DNA from: Sedimenticola_A sp040506425
GTDB lineage: Bacteria; Pseudomonadota; Gammaproteobacteria; Chromatiales; Chromatiaceae
Direction of reading: 5' to 3'
DNA: 64,000 nt
Assembly: GCA_965224515.1 (NCBI GenBank)
Contig: OZ245051.1
Location: forward strand, 2,728,001-2,792,000
The position numbers were made by a program, and so were the translations under genes. Of this stretch, positions 15,257-23,046 are shown piece by piece. Within the stretch, counting starts at the first letter, position 1. Each line of letters starts with the position of its first letter. The notes under the pieces are model-generated. The model searched no databases and was not told where the DNA came from. It worked only from the letters and a program-made list of their open reading frames with translations.

Positions 15257-15667
15257 ATGGATCATCGCGTCATTCTCTACCATAAGCAGGCCACCAGTGC
15301 CCGCCTCCGTTTTCTGCTGACGGGAGAGGGGAGTGTCTGCCTCTTTCAGACGCTGCCTGCCTTGTCACAACTGTTGGAGGATGAACCCGGTAACACGGTT
15401 GTTCATCCGGCCGCCATCCTGGCAGAGGCCGAACGCTGGCTGGATCTGGCGGCGGGTACGCTGCGGGCCAAGACCGGTTTCCGCTATTCGGTAGATGTGC
15501 CGGGGGAGCGAGTGCAGGTGGTACTGGCCGCCATAGAGAGCGTCGATCCCCCCTTCGATGAGGCGGAGAAGGTCGGTGCCAAATTCATAGACCTGACCCA
15601 GGTCAGGGGGCTGCCCCAGGTGGAACTGGAACTGCTGCGCAAGGCCTACGAACTGGTACTGGGGTGA
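15257..15667 (+). CDS. Unrecognised protein ending the nifE operon
   Basis: 136 aa, soluble, beginning MDHRVILYHKQATSARLRFLL. No catalytic motif is recognised. The stop codon lies within a 9-bp hairpin at 15659-15679, which probably ends the nifE transcript. No promoter is seen between it and the previous gene (47-base gap). A nif-linked role is inferred only from position. Confidence 0.65.
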   Translation: MDHRVILYHKQATSARLRFLLTGEGSVCLFQTLPALSQLLEDEPGNTVVHPAAILAEAERWLDLAAGTLRAKTGFRYSVDVPGERVQVVLAAIESVDPPFDEAEKVGAKFIDLTQVRGLPQVELELLRKAYELVLG

Positions 15668-15679
15668 CGTTCACCCCAG
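15659..15679 (+). terminator. Hairpin at end of nifE operon
   Basis: CTGGGGTGA (15659-15667) and TCACCCCAG (15671-15679) form a perfect 9-bp stem with a 3-base loop. It contains the stop codon of the preceding gene. There is no T tract, but the palindrome at 15688-15709 follows at once. Confidence 0.55.
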
Positions 15680-15687
15680 GCTAAGAT

Positions 15688-15709
15688 TAGGGCCAGTTAA
15701 CAAGCCCTA
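15688..15709. repeat. Copy of TAGGGCC-GTTAAC palindrome
   Basis: An imperfect 22-bp palindrome with the arms TAGGGCC and AGCCCTA around GTTAAC. The perfect copy is at 24400-24421. It contains the stop codon of the minus-strand nifZ-like gene. Confidence 0.6.
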
Positions 15710-15945
15710 AGTTCCTCGGGCCAACAGCCGGTGGCCGGTCCCAGGTTCAGGTCACTGTCTTCAAATCTCACCAGGTACACCTTACGCTCCGGGGCTTCTT
15801 CGAGATGGCCTGTTTCGATGATGACACCTCGGGTGCCGGGTTCGGCAAGCAGGTTGTCATCAGGGATGCCGGGAATGCTTCCATCGTTATAGATATGGCT
15901 GGCGGCATAGACCACGTCGCCGGGGTTCAGTTGATCGATCTCCAT
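15697..15945 (-). CDS. Small NifZ-domain-like protein, antisense in nif cluster
   Basis: 82 aa from ATG 15945, behind a very good AAAGGAGAC ribosome site; the frame extends to 16008 but that part lies in the promoter region. LNPGDVVYAASHIYNDGSIPG, then GTRGVIIETGHL, then VYLVRFEDSDLNLGPATGCWPEEL, resemble the NifZ domain (NDG-x-PG, G-x-GVI, a V-x-F strand and a closing EEL). NifZ acts in P-cluster maturation; this one-domain relative is distinct from the full nifZ at 21695. It is the only minus-strand gene within the nif run after draT and is divergent from iscA. Confidence 0.7.
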   Translation of the reverse strand: MEIDQLNPGDVVYAASHIYNDGSIPGIPDDNLLAEPGTRGVIIETGHLEEAPERKVYLVRFEDSDLNLGPATGCWPEELRAC

Positions 15946-15991
15946 TTTTGTCTCCTTTGTAACAAACAACGCTTCTCGTAGTGGGGGGCTT

Positions 15992-16007
15992 TGTTGGGGT
16001 TGTGACA
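15992..16007 (+). promoter_or_regulatory. NifA upstream activator site for iscA-nifUS
   Basis: TGT-N10-ACA, extended to TTGT...ACAA, 67 bases upstream of the -24 element. Confidence 0.65.
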
Positions 16008-16074
16008 ACTATCCTTGTCACTGAAAATTGTAAAAAAACAATTAAATCAGTGTGTAAGGGTGCTTTGGGGTTCG

Positions 16075-16089
16075 TGGCACACACCTTGC
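16075..16089 (+). promoter_or_regulatory. Sigma-54 -24/-12 promoter of iscA-nifUS
   Basis: TGGCAC-N5-TTGC, a full consensus match, 52 bases before the iscA start. Confidence 0.92.
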
Positions 16090-16141
16090 GAAGCTCTACC
16101 CTAACTAGCAAAGCAAAACATTTGCCATGGAGTAAGAGAAC

Positions 16142-16465
16142 ATGCTGACACTCACTGAAAATGCACAAAAGGCGGTAAGCCGCTTTATCAATGGTTCAGA
16201 ATCACCCGTAGCGGGACTGCGTATATCGGTCGCCGGCGGCGGCTGTTCCGGTATGCAGTACGGTATGGCGTTGGAAGAGACACCGAACAGCGACGACCTG
16301 ATTGTGGAAACCGGTGGTATCAAGATCTTTGTCGATCCGCACAGCGCGCCCATGCTCAAGGGGGTCACCGTGGACTTCCTGGACAGCATGGAAGGCAGCG
16401 GCTTCAAGTTCGAAAATCCCAATGCCGCTGCCAGCTGCGGCTGCGGCAACTCTTTCTCGGCCTGA
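16142..16465 (+). CDS. iscA: nif-type A-type Fe-S carrier IscA
   Basis: 107 aa. An A-type Fe-S carrier with the three conserved cysteines: Cys in AGGGCSGMQYG and the C-terminal pair in SCGCGNSF. It carries iron or clusters from NifU to nitrogenase proteins. It is the first gene after a sigma-54 promoter and just before nifU, the same place as iscA-nif in A. vinelandii. Confidence 0.93.
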   Translation: MLTLTENAQKAVSRFINGSESPVAGLRISVAGGGCSGMQYGMALEETPNSDDLIVETGGIKIFVDPHSAPMLKGVTVDFLDSMEGSGFKFENPNAAASCGCGNSFSA

Positions 16466-16479
16466 TCAGGAGAAGCGTC

Positions 16480-17364
16480 ATGTGGGACTATTCAGAAAAG
16501 GTACAGGAACACTTCTTCAATCCCAAGAATGCGGGTGCCGTAGACAAGGCCAACGCGGTGGGTGATGTGGGCTCCCTCTCTTGCGGTGATGCCCTGCGCC
16601 TTACCCTTAAGGTAGATCCAGAGACCGAGACCATTCTCGATGCCGGCTTTCAGACCTTCGGCTGCGGCTCGGCCATCGCCTCGAGTTCGGCACTCACCGA
16701 GATCATCAAGGGCATGAACATCGACGATGCGCTCAATGTGAGCAACCAGGACATAGCGGACTATCTCGATGGCCTTCCGCCTGAGAAGATGCACTGTTCG
16801 GTGATGGGGCGCGAGGCGCTGCAGGCTGCAGTGGCCAACTACCGCGGCGAGGAGTGGAAGGATGATCACGAAGAGGGCGCACTGGTCTGCAAGTGCTTCG
16901 CCGTTGATGAAGTGATGATCGAAGATACCATCCGTGACAACTCCCTGCGTACCGTGGAAGAGGTGACCAACTACACCAAGGCGGGCGGTGGTTGCTCCGC
17001 CTGCCACGAGGGCATCGAGGACATTCTCACCAAGGTGCTGGCTGAGCAGGGCGAGACCTTCGACCCCACCGCCGTGGCCGGTGAGATCAAGAAGCCCCAA
17101 TCGGGGCTGACCAACCTGCAGCGTATGAAGCGCATCGAGGAGCTGCTGGATGAGATCCGTCCCAACCTGCAGCGCGACCATGGTGACGTGGAGCTGATCG
17201 AGGTGGATGGCCGCGACATCTTCGTCAAGATGATCGGTGCCTGCGCCGGCTGCCAGATGGCGGCCACCACCCTGGGTGGCATACAGCAGCACCTGGCCGA
17301 GGGACTGGGCGAGTTTATCCTGGTCCTGCCGGAAGAAGAGCTGGCCAGACGCGCCAACGCGTAA
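16480..17364 (+). CDS. nifU: Fe-S cluster scaffold NifU
   Basis: 294 aa with the full three-part NifU layout. An IscU-type scaffold (1-125) has Cys in SLSCGDALR, TFGCGSAIAS and KMHCSVMG. A central BFD-like [2Fe-2S] domain has VCKCFAVDE and GGGCSACHEG. A C-terminal Nfu domain has GACAGCQMA. NifU assembles clusters with sulfur from NifS for the nitrogenase proteins. Fourteen bases separate it from iscA. Confidence 0.97.
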   Translation: MWDYSEKVQEHFFNPKNAGAVDKANAVGDVGSLSCGDALRLTLKVDPETETILDAGFQTFGCGSAIASSSALTEIIKGMNIDDALNVSNQDIADYLDGLPPEKMHCSVMGREALQAAVANYRGEEWKDDHEEGALVCKCFAVDEVMIEDTIRDNSLRTVEEVTNYTKAGGGCSACHEGIEDILTKVLAEQGETFDPTAVAGEIKKPQSGLTNLQRMKRIEELLDEIRPNLQRDHGDVELIEVDGRDIFVKMIGACAGCQMAATTLGGIQQHLAEGLGEFILVLPEEELARRANA

Positions 17365-17401
17365 AACTGACGAATTAACAGTTAATAGTAGGAGTCATCC
17401 A

Positions 17402-18613
17402 ATGTCCGACGGTATCTATCTCGACAACAACGCCACCACCATGGTGGCTCCCGAGGTGGTGGAGGCGATGCTGCCCTATTTCACCGAACAGTTTGGTAAC
17501 CCCTCGTCCCTGCACCAGTTCGGTGACAAGGTGGGGCGTGCCTTGAAGAAGGCCCGCAAACAGGTTCAGCAGATGCTGGGCGCCGAACACGATTCGGAGA
17601 TTATCTTCACCTCTTGCGGCACGGAAGCTGATTCGACAGCCATACTCTCGGCACTGAGGGCCCAGCCGGAACGACGCGAGATTATCACCACCGTGGTAGA
17701 GCATCCCGCGGTATTGAGTCTTTGCGAGTATCTCGAGAAGGATAGCTACACGGTCCACTACCTGGAGGTGGACAAGAAGGGGCGGGTCGACATACAGAAG
17801 TACCAGAAGTTGCTCTCGGACAAGGTGGCCATCGTCTCGGTGATGTGGGCCAACAACGAGAGTGGCACCCTGTTTCCCGTGGAGGAGATGGCAGAGATGG
17901 CCCATGCCGCTGGTGTCATGTTCCATACGGATGCGGTGCAGGCGGTCGGCAAGTTGCCCATCAACCTTAAAGAGACCAACATCGACATGCTCTCTCTCTC
18001 CGGTCACAAGTTGCACGCACCGAAGGGTATCGGCGTACTCTACCTGCGCCGCGGCGTGCGTTTCCGCCCTCTACTCAGAGGTGGCCACCAGGAGCGTGGG
18101 CGTCGTGCCGGTACTGAGAACAGCGCATCTATCGTCGCCCTGGGCAAGGCCTGTGAGATGGCCAGCGAGGCGATGGATTTCGAGAAGAGCTTCGTGAAAT
18201 CAATGCGGGATCGCCTGGAGCAGGGCATTCTGGAAAAAGTTTCTCACTGCTTTGTAACGGGTGATCCCAACAATCGCCTGCCCAACACCTGCAATATCGC
18301 CTTTGAGTACATCGAAGGCGAGGCGATTCTGTTGCTGTTGAACAAGATGGGTATAGCCGCCTCCAGCGGTTCGGCCTGTACCTCGGGATCCCTCGAGCCA
18401 TCCCACGTGATGCGTGCGATGGATATCCCCTTTACTGCCGCCCACGGCTCGGTACGTTTTTCGTTTTCCCGCTACAACACCATGGAGGAGGTGGAGCGGG
18501 TCATTGAGGCGGTGCCACCCATTGTGGAGCAGCTGAGAAAGCTTTCCCCCTATTGGGGTGATAACGGTCCGGTCGAAGAGCCGGAAAAGGCGTTCGCGCC
18601 GACCTATGCTTGA
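17402..18613 (+). CDS. nifS: Cysteine desulfurase NifS
   Basis: 403 aa from MSDGIYLDNNATT at 17402, behind AGGAG; a longer frame from 17237 overlaps nifU and is rejected. A PLP enzyme that takes sulfur from cysteine for NifU. The PLP lysine is in SLSGHKLHAPKG and the active-site cysteine in SSGSACTSGSLEPS. HTDAVQAVGK holds the cofactor aspartate. It closes the iscA-nifU-nifS unit, after which 239 bases carry the nifV promoter. Confidence 0.97.
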   Translation: MSDGIYLDNNATTMVAPEVVEAMLPYFTEQFGNPSSLHQFGDKVGRALKKARKQVQQMLGAEHDSEIIFTSCGTEADSTAILSALRAQPERREIITTVVEHPAVLSLCEYLEKDSYTVHYLEVDKKGRVDIQKYQKLLSDKVAIVSVMWANNESGTLFPVEEMAEMAHAAGVMFHTDAVQAVGKLPINLKETNIDMLSLSGHKLHAPKGIGVLYLRRGVRFRPLLRGGHQERGRRAGTENSASIVALGKACEMASEAMDFEKSFVKSMRDRLEQGILEKVSHCFVTGDPNNRLPNTCNIAFEYIEGEAILLLLNKMGIAASSGSACTSGSLEPSHVMRAMDIPFTAAHGSVRFSFSRYNTMEEVERVIEAVPPIVEQLRKLSPYWGDNGPVEEPEKAFAPTYA

Positions 18614-18722
18614 CCTCCATCCTCCAAGTATAGGTATTGCTCTGTGAGTGTTGACCGCTGTATCCACAGCTTGGCCATGGATGGCCTTATGCCGCGGGAG
18701 GCAGGATGCCGCTCCCACCCTA

Positions 18723-18738
18723 TGTTGCATTTGCTACA
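18723..18738 (+). promoter_or_regulatory. NifA upstream activator site for nifV
   Basis: TGT-N10-ACA (TGTTGCATTTGCTACA), 73 bases before the -24 element. Confidence 0.65.
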
Positions 18739-18811
18739 AAAGGTCTTAATGCGACATGTCTGTATTGTTTCTTTTTGACCTAACAGGCTGAAATATAGGG
18801 ATAAATATATC

Positions 18812-18826
18812 TGGCATGGCGATTGC
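18812..18826 (+). promoter_or_regulatory. Sigma-54 -24/-12 promoter of nifV operon
   Basis: TGGCAT-N5-TTGC with exact spacing, 26 bases before the nifV start. Confidence 0.9.
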
Positions 18827-18852
18827 TCCTAGATGTCTATCAGGAGAGAGCC

Positions 18853-20007
18853 ATGACTATTGAGACAGCCAAAGTGATTATCAACGACACCACGCTCAGA
18901 GATGGTGAGCAGTCTGCCGGTGTCTGTTTCACCCTGGACGAGAAACTGGCCATTGCCCGTTCCCTGGATCAGTTGGGCGTGCCGGAGCTCGAGATCGGCA
19001 TACCGGCCATGGGCCAAGAGGAGCGTGACTCCATTCGTGCCGTCTCTAAAGTTGTTAAGGGGGCCGAACTGATGGTCTGGTGTCGTATGCATTCCCACGA
19101 TATTGCCCAGTGCAAGGGGCTTGGCGTGCAGCGCGTGGATCTCTCCATGCCAGTGTCGGATCAGCAGATCCACAACAAGCTCGGCAAGAGCCGGGAGTGG
19201 GTTCTGGCCCGGATCGAGCGTCATGTATCAGAGGCGTTGAGTCTCGGTCTGGAGGTTTGCGTGGGAGGTGAAGATGCCTCCCGGGCGGATCCGGATTTTC
19301 TGTGGCGTGTGGTGGAAGAGGTGGAGCAGGCCGGTGCCCAGCGTTTTCGCTTCGCCGATACGGTGGGCATCATGGATCCCTTCCGGGTTTACCAGGCGAT
19401 GCGTGACCTGCGTGCCATGAGTGACCTGCAGTTCGAGATGCATGCCCATGATGACCTTGGACTGGCCTCCGCCAACACCCTCGCCGCGATCCGCGGTGGT
19501 GCCACTCACGTCAACACAACGGTACACGGCCTGGGCGAGCGTGCCGGCAATGCCCCCCTGGAAGAGGTTGTGATGGGCATGCGCCAGTTCTTCGACCAGG
19601 GTGGTGACATCGATATGGCCAGTTACGCCTTGCTCTCCAGCCAGGTGGAACAGGCCTCCGGCCGCAAGGTGGGCTGGCAGAAGAGCCTGGTGGGCGAGGG
19701 GGTCTTCACCCACGAGGCGGGCATCCATGTGGATGGCCTGATGAAAGACAGGAACAACTACCAGGGAGTGGATCCAACCGAGATGGGGCGGGAGCACGAG
19801 ATCGTACTGGGCAAGCACTCGGGTAGTCATGCCGTGATACAGGCCTATGCCGACATGGGTGTGACTCTCGACCGGCGCCAGGCGGAACTCCTGTTGCTGC
19901 AGGTGCGCCACCATGCCGCCCAGACCAAGCGTCCGCCCAAGGACATGGATCTACGTCGTTTCTATCGGCAGATCAGCGGAGAAGAGCAGACATGGTTACA
20001 TCAGTGA
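18853..20007 (+). CDS. nifV: Homocitrate synthase NifV
   Basis: 384 aa from MTIETAK at 18853, behind AGGAGAGAG. It condenses acetyl-CoA with 2-oxoglutarate to make homocitrate, the organic part of FeMo-co. The DRE-TIM start IINDTTLRDGEQS, the metal histidines in EMHAHDDLGLA and the substrate motif NTTVHGLGERAGNAPLEEV are present. FTHEAGIHVDG is the C-terminal HMGL-like signature. The stop overlaps the next start by 16 bases. Confidence 0.95.
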   Translation: MTIETAKVIINDTTLRDGEQSAGVCFTLDEKLAIARSLDQLGVPELEIGIPAMGQEERDSIRAVSKVVKGAELMVWCRMHSHDIAQCKGLGVQRVDLSMPVSDQQIHNKLGKSREWVLARIERHVSEALSLGLEVCVGGEDASRADPDFLWRVVEEVEQAGAQRFRFADTVGIMDPFRVYQAMRDLRAMSDLQFEMHAHDDLGLASANTLAAIRGGATHVNTTVHGLGERAGNAPLEEVVMGMRQFFDQGGDIDMASYALLSSQVEQASGRKVGWQKSLVGEGVFTHEAGIHVDGLMKDRNNYQGVDPTEMGREHEIVLGKHSGSHAVIQAYADMGVTLDRRQAELLLLQVRHHAAQTKRPPKDMDLRRFYRQISGEEQTWLHQ

Positions 20008-20804
20008 GCACTATGGAAGCGCTGCCGGAAAGGACCGATAGGCAGAAGCGCTGTCCGGTTACGGAACTCATTGGGGAGGACATCAGCTGTGTCTTTCAAC
20101 GCGACCCCGCTGCCAGGACGCGTTGGGAGATCATGACTACCTACCCAGGTGTGCATGCCACCATGCTCTATCGCGTGGCCAATCGGTTATGGAGTCGCGG
20201 CTGGCGTTACCTGCCCCGTTTAATCTCCTACATTGCCCGTATCTGGACCAGTATCGATATCCACCCGGGTGCCACCATCGGTCATCGCTTTTTCATCGAC
20301 CACGGTGCCGGTGTGGTGATCGGTGAGACAGCGGAGGTAGGTGACGATGTGACCCTCTACCACGGCGTGACCCTGGGTGGTGTCTCATGGAACAATGGCA
20401 AGCGACATCCAACGCTGGGTGACCAGGTCGTAGTCGGTGCCGGAGCCAAGATTCTCGGTCCCATCGAGATTGGCAAGAAGGCGAGGGTCGGTGCCAATTC
20501 GGTGGTAGTTGCCCCTGTGCCCGCAGGACAGACAGTGGTGGGTATCCCGGGAAAGGTGGTGCAGTCAAGCAATACAGATCGTCAGGCCAATGACGGTATC
20601 AACCTGGATCATCATCTGATGCCCGATCCCGTTGCGGAAGCGGTTACCTGCCTACTGGAGCGGATTCGCCTGTTGGAACAGGAGGTGGGTGTGCATGGCC
20701 GTCTGCCGGGAGGAAGCGTGCCGGACGATGAGTGCGATCACTGTGATGCACTGCAGGTGTGCGAGCCACCCCATAGCGGGGAGAGCAACGAGGTACGGGT
20801 GTAG
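19992..20804 (+). CDS. cysE: Serine O-acetyltransferase, nif-linked CysE
   Basis: 270 aa. It acetylates serine for cysteine synthesis, giving NifS its substrate. A helical N-terminal domain (DISCVFQRDPAARTRWEIMT) precedes the left-handed beta-helix with hexapeptide repeats: DIHPGATIGHRFFIDHGAGVVIGETAEVGDD and LYHGVTLGGVSWNNGKRHP with the catalytic His. An extra C-terminal ~70 residues carry CDHCDALQVC. An alternative start is 20013. Its place after nifV matches cysE1 of A. vinelandii. Confidence 0.9.
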   Translation: MVTSVSTMEALPERTDRQKRCPVTELIGEDISCVFQRDPAARTRWEIMTTYPGVHATMLYRVANRLWSRGWRYLPRLISYIARIWTSIDIHPGATIGHRFFIDHGAGVVIGETAEVGDDVTLYHGVTLGGVSWNNGKRHPTLGDQVVVGAGAKILGPIEIGKKARVGANSVVVAPVPAGQTVVGIPGKVVQSSNTDRQANDGINLDHHLMPDPVAEAVTCLLERIRLLEQEVGVHGRLPGGSVPDDECDHCDALQVCEPPHSGESNEVRV

Positions 20805-20806
20805 CC

Positions 20807-21328
20807 ATGGATATGCTCGACTTCGAAGGCGAGGCGCTCTATTTCGACGAGCCGATCAATTCAGAGGCAAAGCAGTGCCTCGAAAGCGCTGCCGATCACT
20901 ACGGTGACGAGAGTGTGGAGAGGTGGTTGTTGCGCGCCTACTTTCTGGAACCGGCGCATCCCATGGTGTTGGTGGGGCTCTACCGCTACTTCTACTACCA
21001 GCATCGACTTGAAGATGCCTTGGTTGTGGCGGAACGTACGCTGGCCGTGATCGGCAAGCGTCTAGAGCTTCCCAAGGATTGGCGGGACCTGGATGAGAAA
21101 TGGCTGGGTAGTGGTGTCATGGTCTCCATGACCCTGATCCGTTTCTACATGCTGGCATTGAAAGGGGCCGGCTTTCTGGAGTTGCGCCTGGGTAACTATC
21201 AGTCGGCCCTTGAGCGCCTGACCAAGGTGGCCGAACTGGACACCAAGGACCGTCTGGGTGCGGGAGCTTTGATCAATGTGGCCCGCGAGGCTATCGACCA
21301 GCGGTCATTGGCCTTACAGACCTCCTAG
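20807..21328 (+). CDS. TPR-like nif-cluster protein
   Basis: 173 aa, soluble and helical. Paired-helix segments such as YFLEPAHPMVLVGLYRYFYYQHRLEDALVVAERTL and LELRLGNYQSALERLTKVAELD look like tetratricopeptide repeats. It sits 2 bases after cysE and ahead of nifW. It is likely a protein-binding accessory factor for nitrogenase maturation; no named family is recognised. Confidence 0.7.
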   Translation: MDMLDFEGEALYFDEPINSEAKQCLESAADHYGDESVERWLLRAYFLEPAHPMVLVGLYRYFYYQHRLEDALVVAERTLAVIGKRLELPKDWRDLDEKWLGSGVMVSMTLIRFYMLALKGAGFLELRLGNYQSALERLTKVAELDTKDRLGAGALINVAREAIDQRSLALQTS

Positions 21329-21363
21329 GAGAGGGCAGTAATTGAATACACAGGAGCAGAGCA

Positions 21364-21711
21364 ATGAGTGAGAGTGATTTGGAACTGGATATGGATGAAC
21401 TTAGCAGCGCAGAGGATTTCCTGGAGTATTTCGGAGTCGACTTCGATCCCTCCGTGGTACATGTGAACCGCCTGCATATTCTCCAGCGTTTCCACGACTA
21501 CCTCGATGAGGTGGCGGAGATGCCAGAGGGGGACGAAGAGCGTTGCCAGCTCTACGCGGCTCTATTGAGCAGCGCCTACAGTGATTTTGTCCAGTCCGAT
21601 GCCATTACCGAGAAGGTATTCAAGGTGTTCCGGATGCACGAGCCCGTAGCGGTGGAAGTACCGCTGCTGGATCTGACCAAGCAGGTGGTGAGCGGTGCGC
21701 CCAAGATTTGA
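21364..21711 (+). CDS. nifW: Nitrogenase stabilising/protective protein NifW
   Basis: 115 aa. The core LSSAEDFLEYFGVDFDPSVVHVNRLHILQRFHDYL and the closing VFRMHEPVAVEVPLLDL match NifW, which associates with the MoFe protein and helps its maturation or oxygen tolerance. The ribosome site AGGAG lies before ATG. The stop overlaps nifZ by 17 bases. Confidence 0.93.
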   Translation: MSESDLELDMDELSSAEDFLEYFGVDFDPSVVHVNRLHILQRFHDYLDEVAEMPEGDEERCQLYAALLSSAYSDFVQSDAITEKVFKVFRMHEPVAVEVPLLDLTKQVVSGAPKI

Positions 21712-22153
21712 ATATGGCGAGGCGGTACGCGTGGTGCGCAACCTGCGCAACGACGGCACCTATCCCGGAGAGCGGGCGGGCAAGCTTTTGATCCGCCGCG
21801 GCAGCGTCGGCTATGTGCGTGACGTGGGCACCTTTCTGCAGGATCAGCTGATCTACTCGGTGGATTTCTTCGAACAGGGAATCATGGTCGGCTGTCGTGA
21901 GCAGGAACTGCAGCTGGAGAGCGAGACCTGGATTCCGAACCGCTTCGAATTCAGGGATAAGGTGACCCCGACCATCTCTCTTGGAGTAGAGGGTCAAGTG
22001 ATCGCCAGCCCGGGAGACGATGGCGAGATTGAGCAGGTCCTGAGGGAACATCCTGGTGGCCCTGCCTACCATGTTCGTTTCAAGGGGCGAACACTACTGG
22101 TACCGGAACACTCCCTGGAGTTTTCCTATCCGGATGCCGAGGAGGAGCAATGA
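21695..22153 (+). CDS. nifZ: P-cluster maturation protein NifZ
   Basis: 152 aa with a GTG start inside the end of nifW. It has two NifZ-like repeats: RFEYGEAVRVVRNLRNDGTYPG...GSVGYVRDVG, and RFEFRDKVTPT...HVRFKGRTLLVPEHSLEF. NifZ acts with NifH in forming the second P-cluster of NifDK. The stop overlaps nifM by 4 bases. Confidence 0.92.
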   Translation: MRPRFEYGEAVRVVRNLRNDGTYPGERAGKLLIRRGSVGYVRDVGTFLQDQLIYSVDFFEQGIMVGCREQELQLESETWIPNRFEFRDKVTPTISLGVEGQVIASPGDDGEIEQVLREHPGGPAYHVRFKGRTLLVPEHSLEFSYPDAEEEQ

Positions 22154-23028
22154 TCTTGTCCGAGCAGAGAGTCGAACAGAACCCGGAGTTCAATTACCAC
22201 CTACTGCGCAGTGCCCTGGACGGTTTCGACAAGAACCTGGCCCAACTCGATGAGCAGCAGTACCAGGCCACCTATCGTAAGGCGCTCAAGAGCTATGAGC
22301 TGGAGACACTGGTACTGGAGTCCGATGAGGCCAGCGGGGTGGTTGTATTCGATGGCCAACTCGAAGAGGCGTTAGATGAGCTGGCCTCGCGCTATGAGAA
22401 CCAGGAGGACTTTGTTGCCGACCTGGAGACGAACGGCCTGGACGTCGATGGACTGCGCCAGGCGCTCTACCGGGAACTCATGTTCGACAGCGTGATGCAG
22501 CGGGTGGCAGCCGGTAGTGCAGATGTGAAGGAGATAGACATCAATCTGTTCTACGAGATGCATCGGGAACGGTTTCAGAGCCCGGAGCTGAGAACCGCCA
22601 GCCATATTCTGATAACGGTTAATCCGGAATATCCGGAAAACACTTATGCAGCAGCGCGCACGCGCATGGAGCAGTTGCTGGAAAAGCTGAATGGCCGGGT
22701 GAACCGATTCCAGGAGTTTGCCAAGCGCTATTCCGAGTGCCCCACCGCCATGGATGGGGGCAAGCTCGGCGAGGTGAAAAGGGGGCAGCTCTACCCTGAG
22801 TTGGACGCCATGCTGTTCGCTATGGCGGAGAGCGGGATCAGCCCCATCGTGGAATCGGAACTGGGTTTTCATATCCTCCTGTGCGAGAAGATTAAGCCCG
22901 GCAAGGTGATACCACTGTCCAAGGCAGAGCCGCGTATACGGGAAGTTCTGATGCAGCGGCAGCAACGCAATTGTCAGAAAGCATGGCTGAACAGCCTACA
23001 GCAAAAAGGCACGGATTCATCGAAGTGA
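22150..23028 (+). CDS. nifM: Peptidyl-prolyl isomerase NifM
   Basis: 292 aa. NifM is needed for active NifH in A. vinelandii and Klebsiella. A helical N-terminal SurA-like half is followed by a PpiC/parvulin domain (about 140-250) with TASHILITVNPEYPENT, AKRYSECPTAMDGGKLGEV and ELGFHILLCEKI. No signal peptide is present, so it acts in the cytoplasm. It is coupled to nifZ through an ATGA overlap. Confidence 0.93.
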   Translation: MILSEQRVEQNPEFNYHLLRSALDGFDKNLAQLDEQQYQATYRKALKSYELETLVLESDEASGVVVFDGQLEEALDELASRYENQEDFVADLETNGLDVDGLRQALYRELMFDSVMQRVAAGSADVKEIDINLFYEMHRERFQSPELRTASHILITVNPEYPENTYAAARTRMEQLLEKLNGRVNRFQEFAKRYSECPTAMDGGKLGEVKRGQLYPELDAMLFAMAESGISPIVESELGFHILLCEKIKPGKVIPLSKAEPRIREVLMQRQQRNCQKAWLNSLQQKGTDSSK

Positions 23029-23046
23029 GGTGGTTTCGAACAGGGG

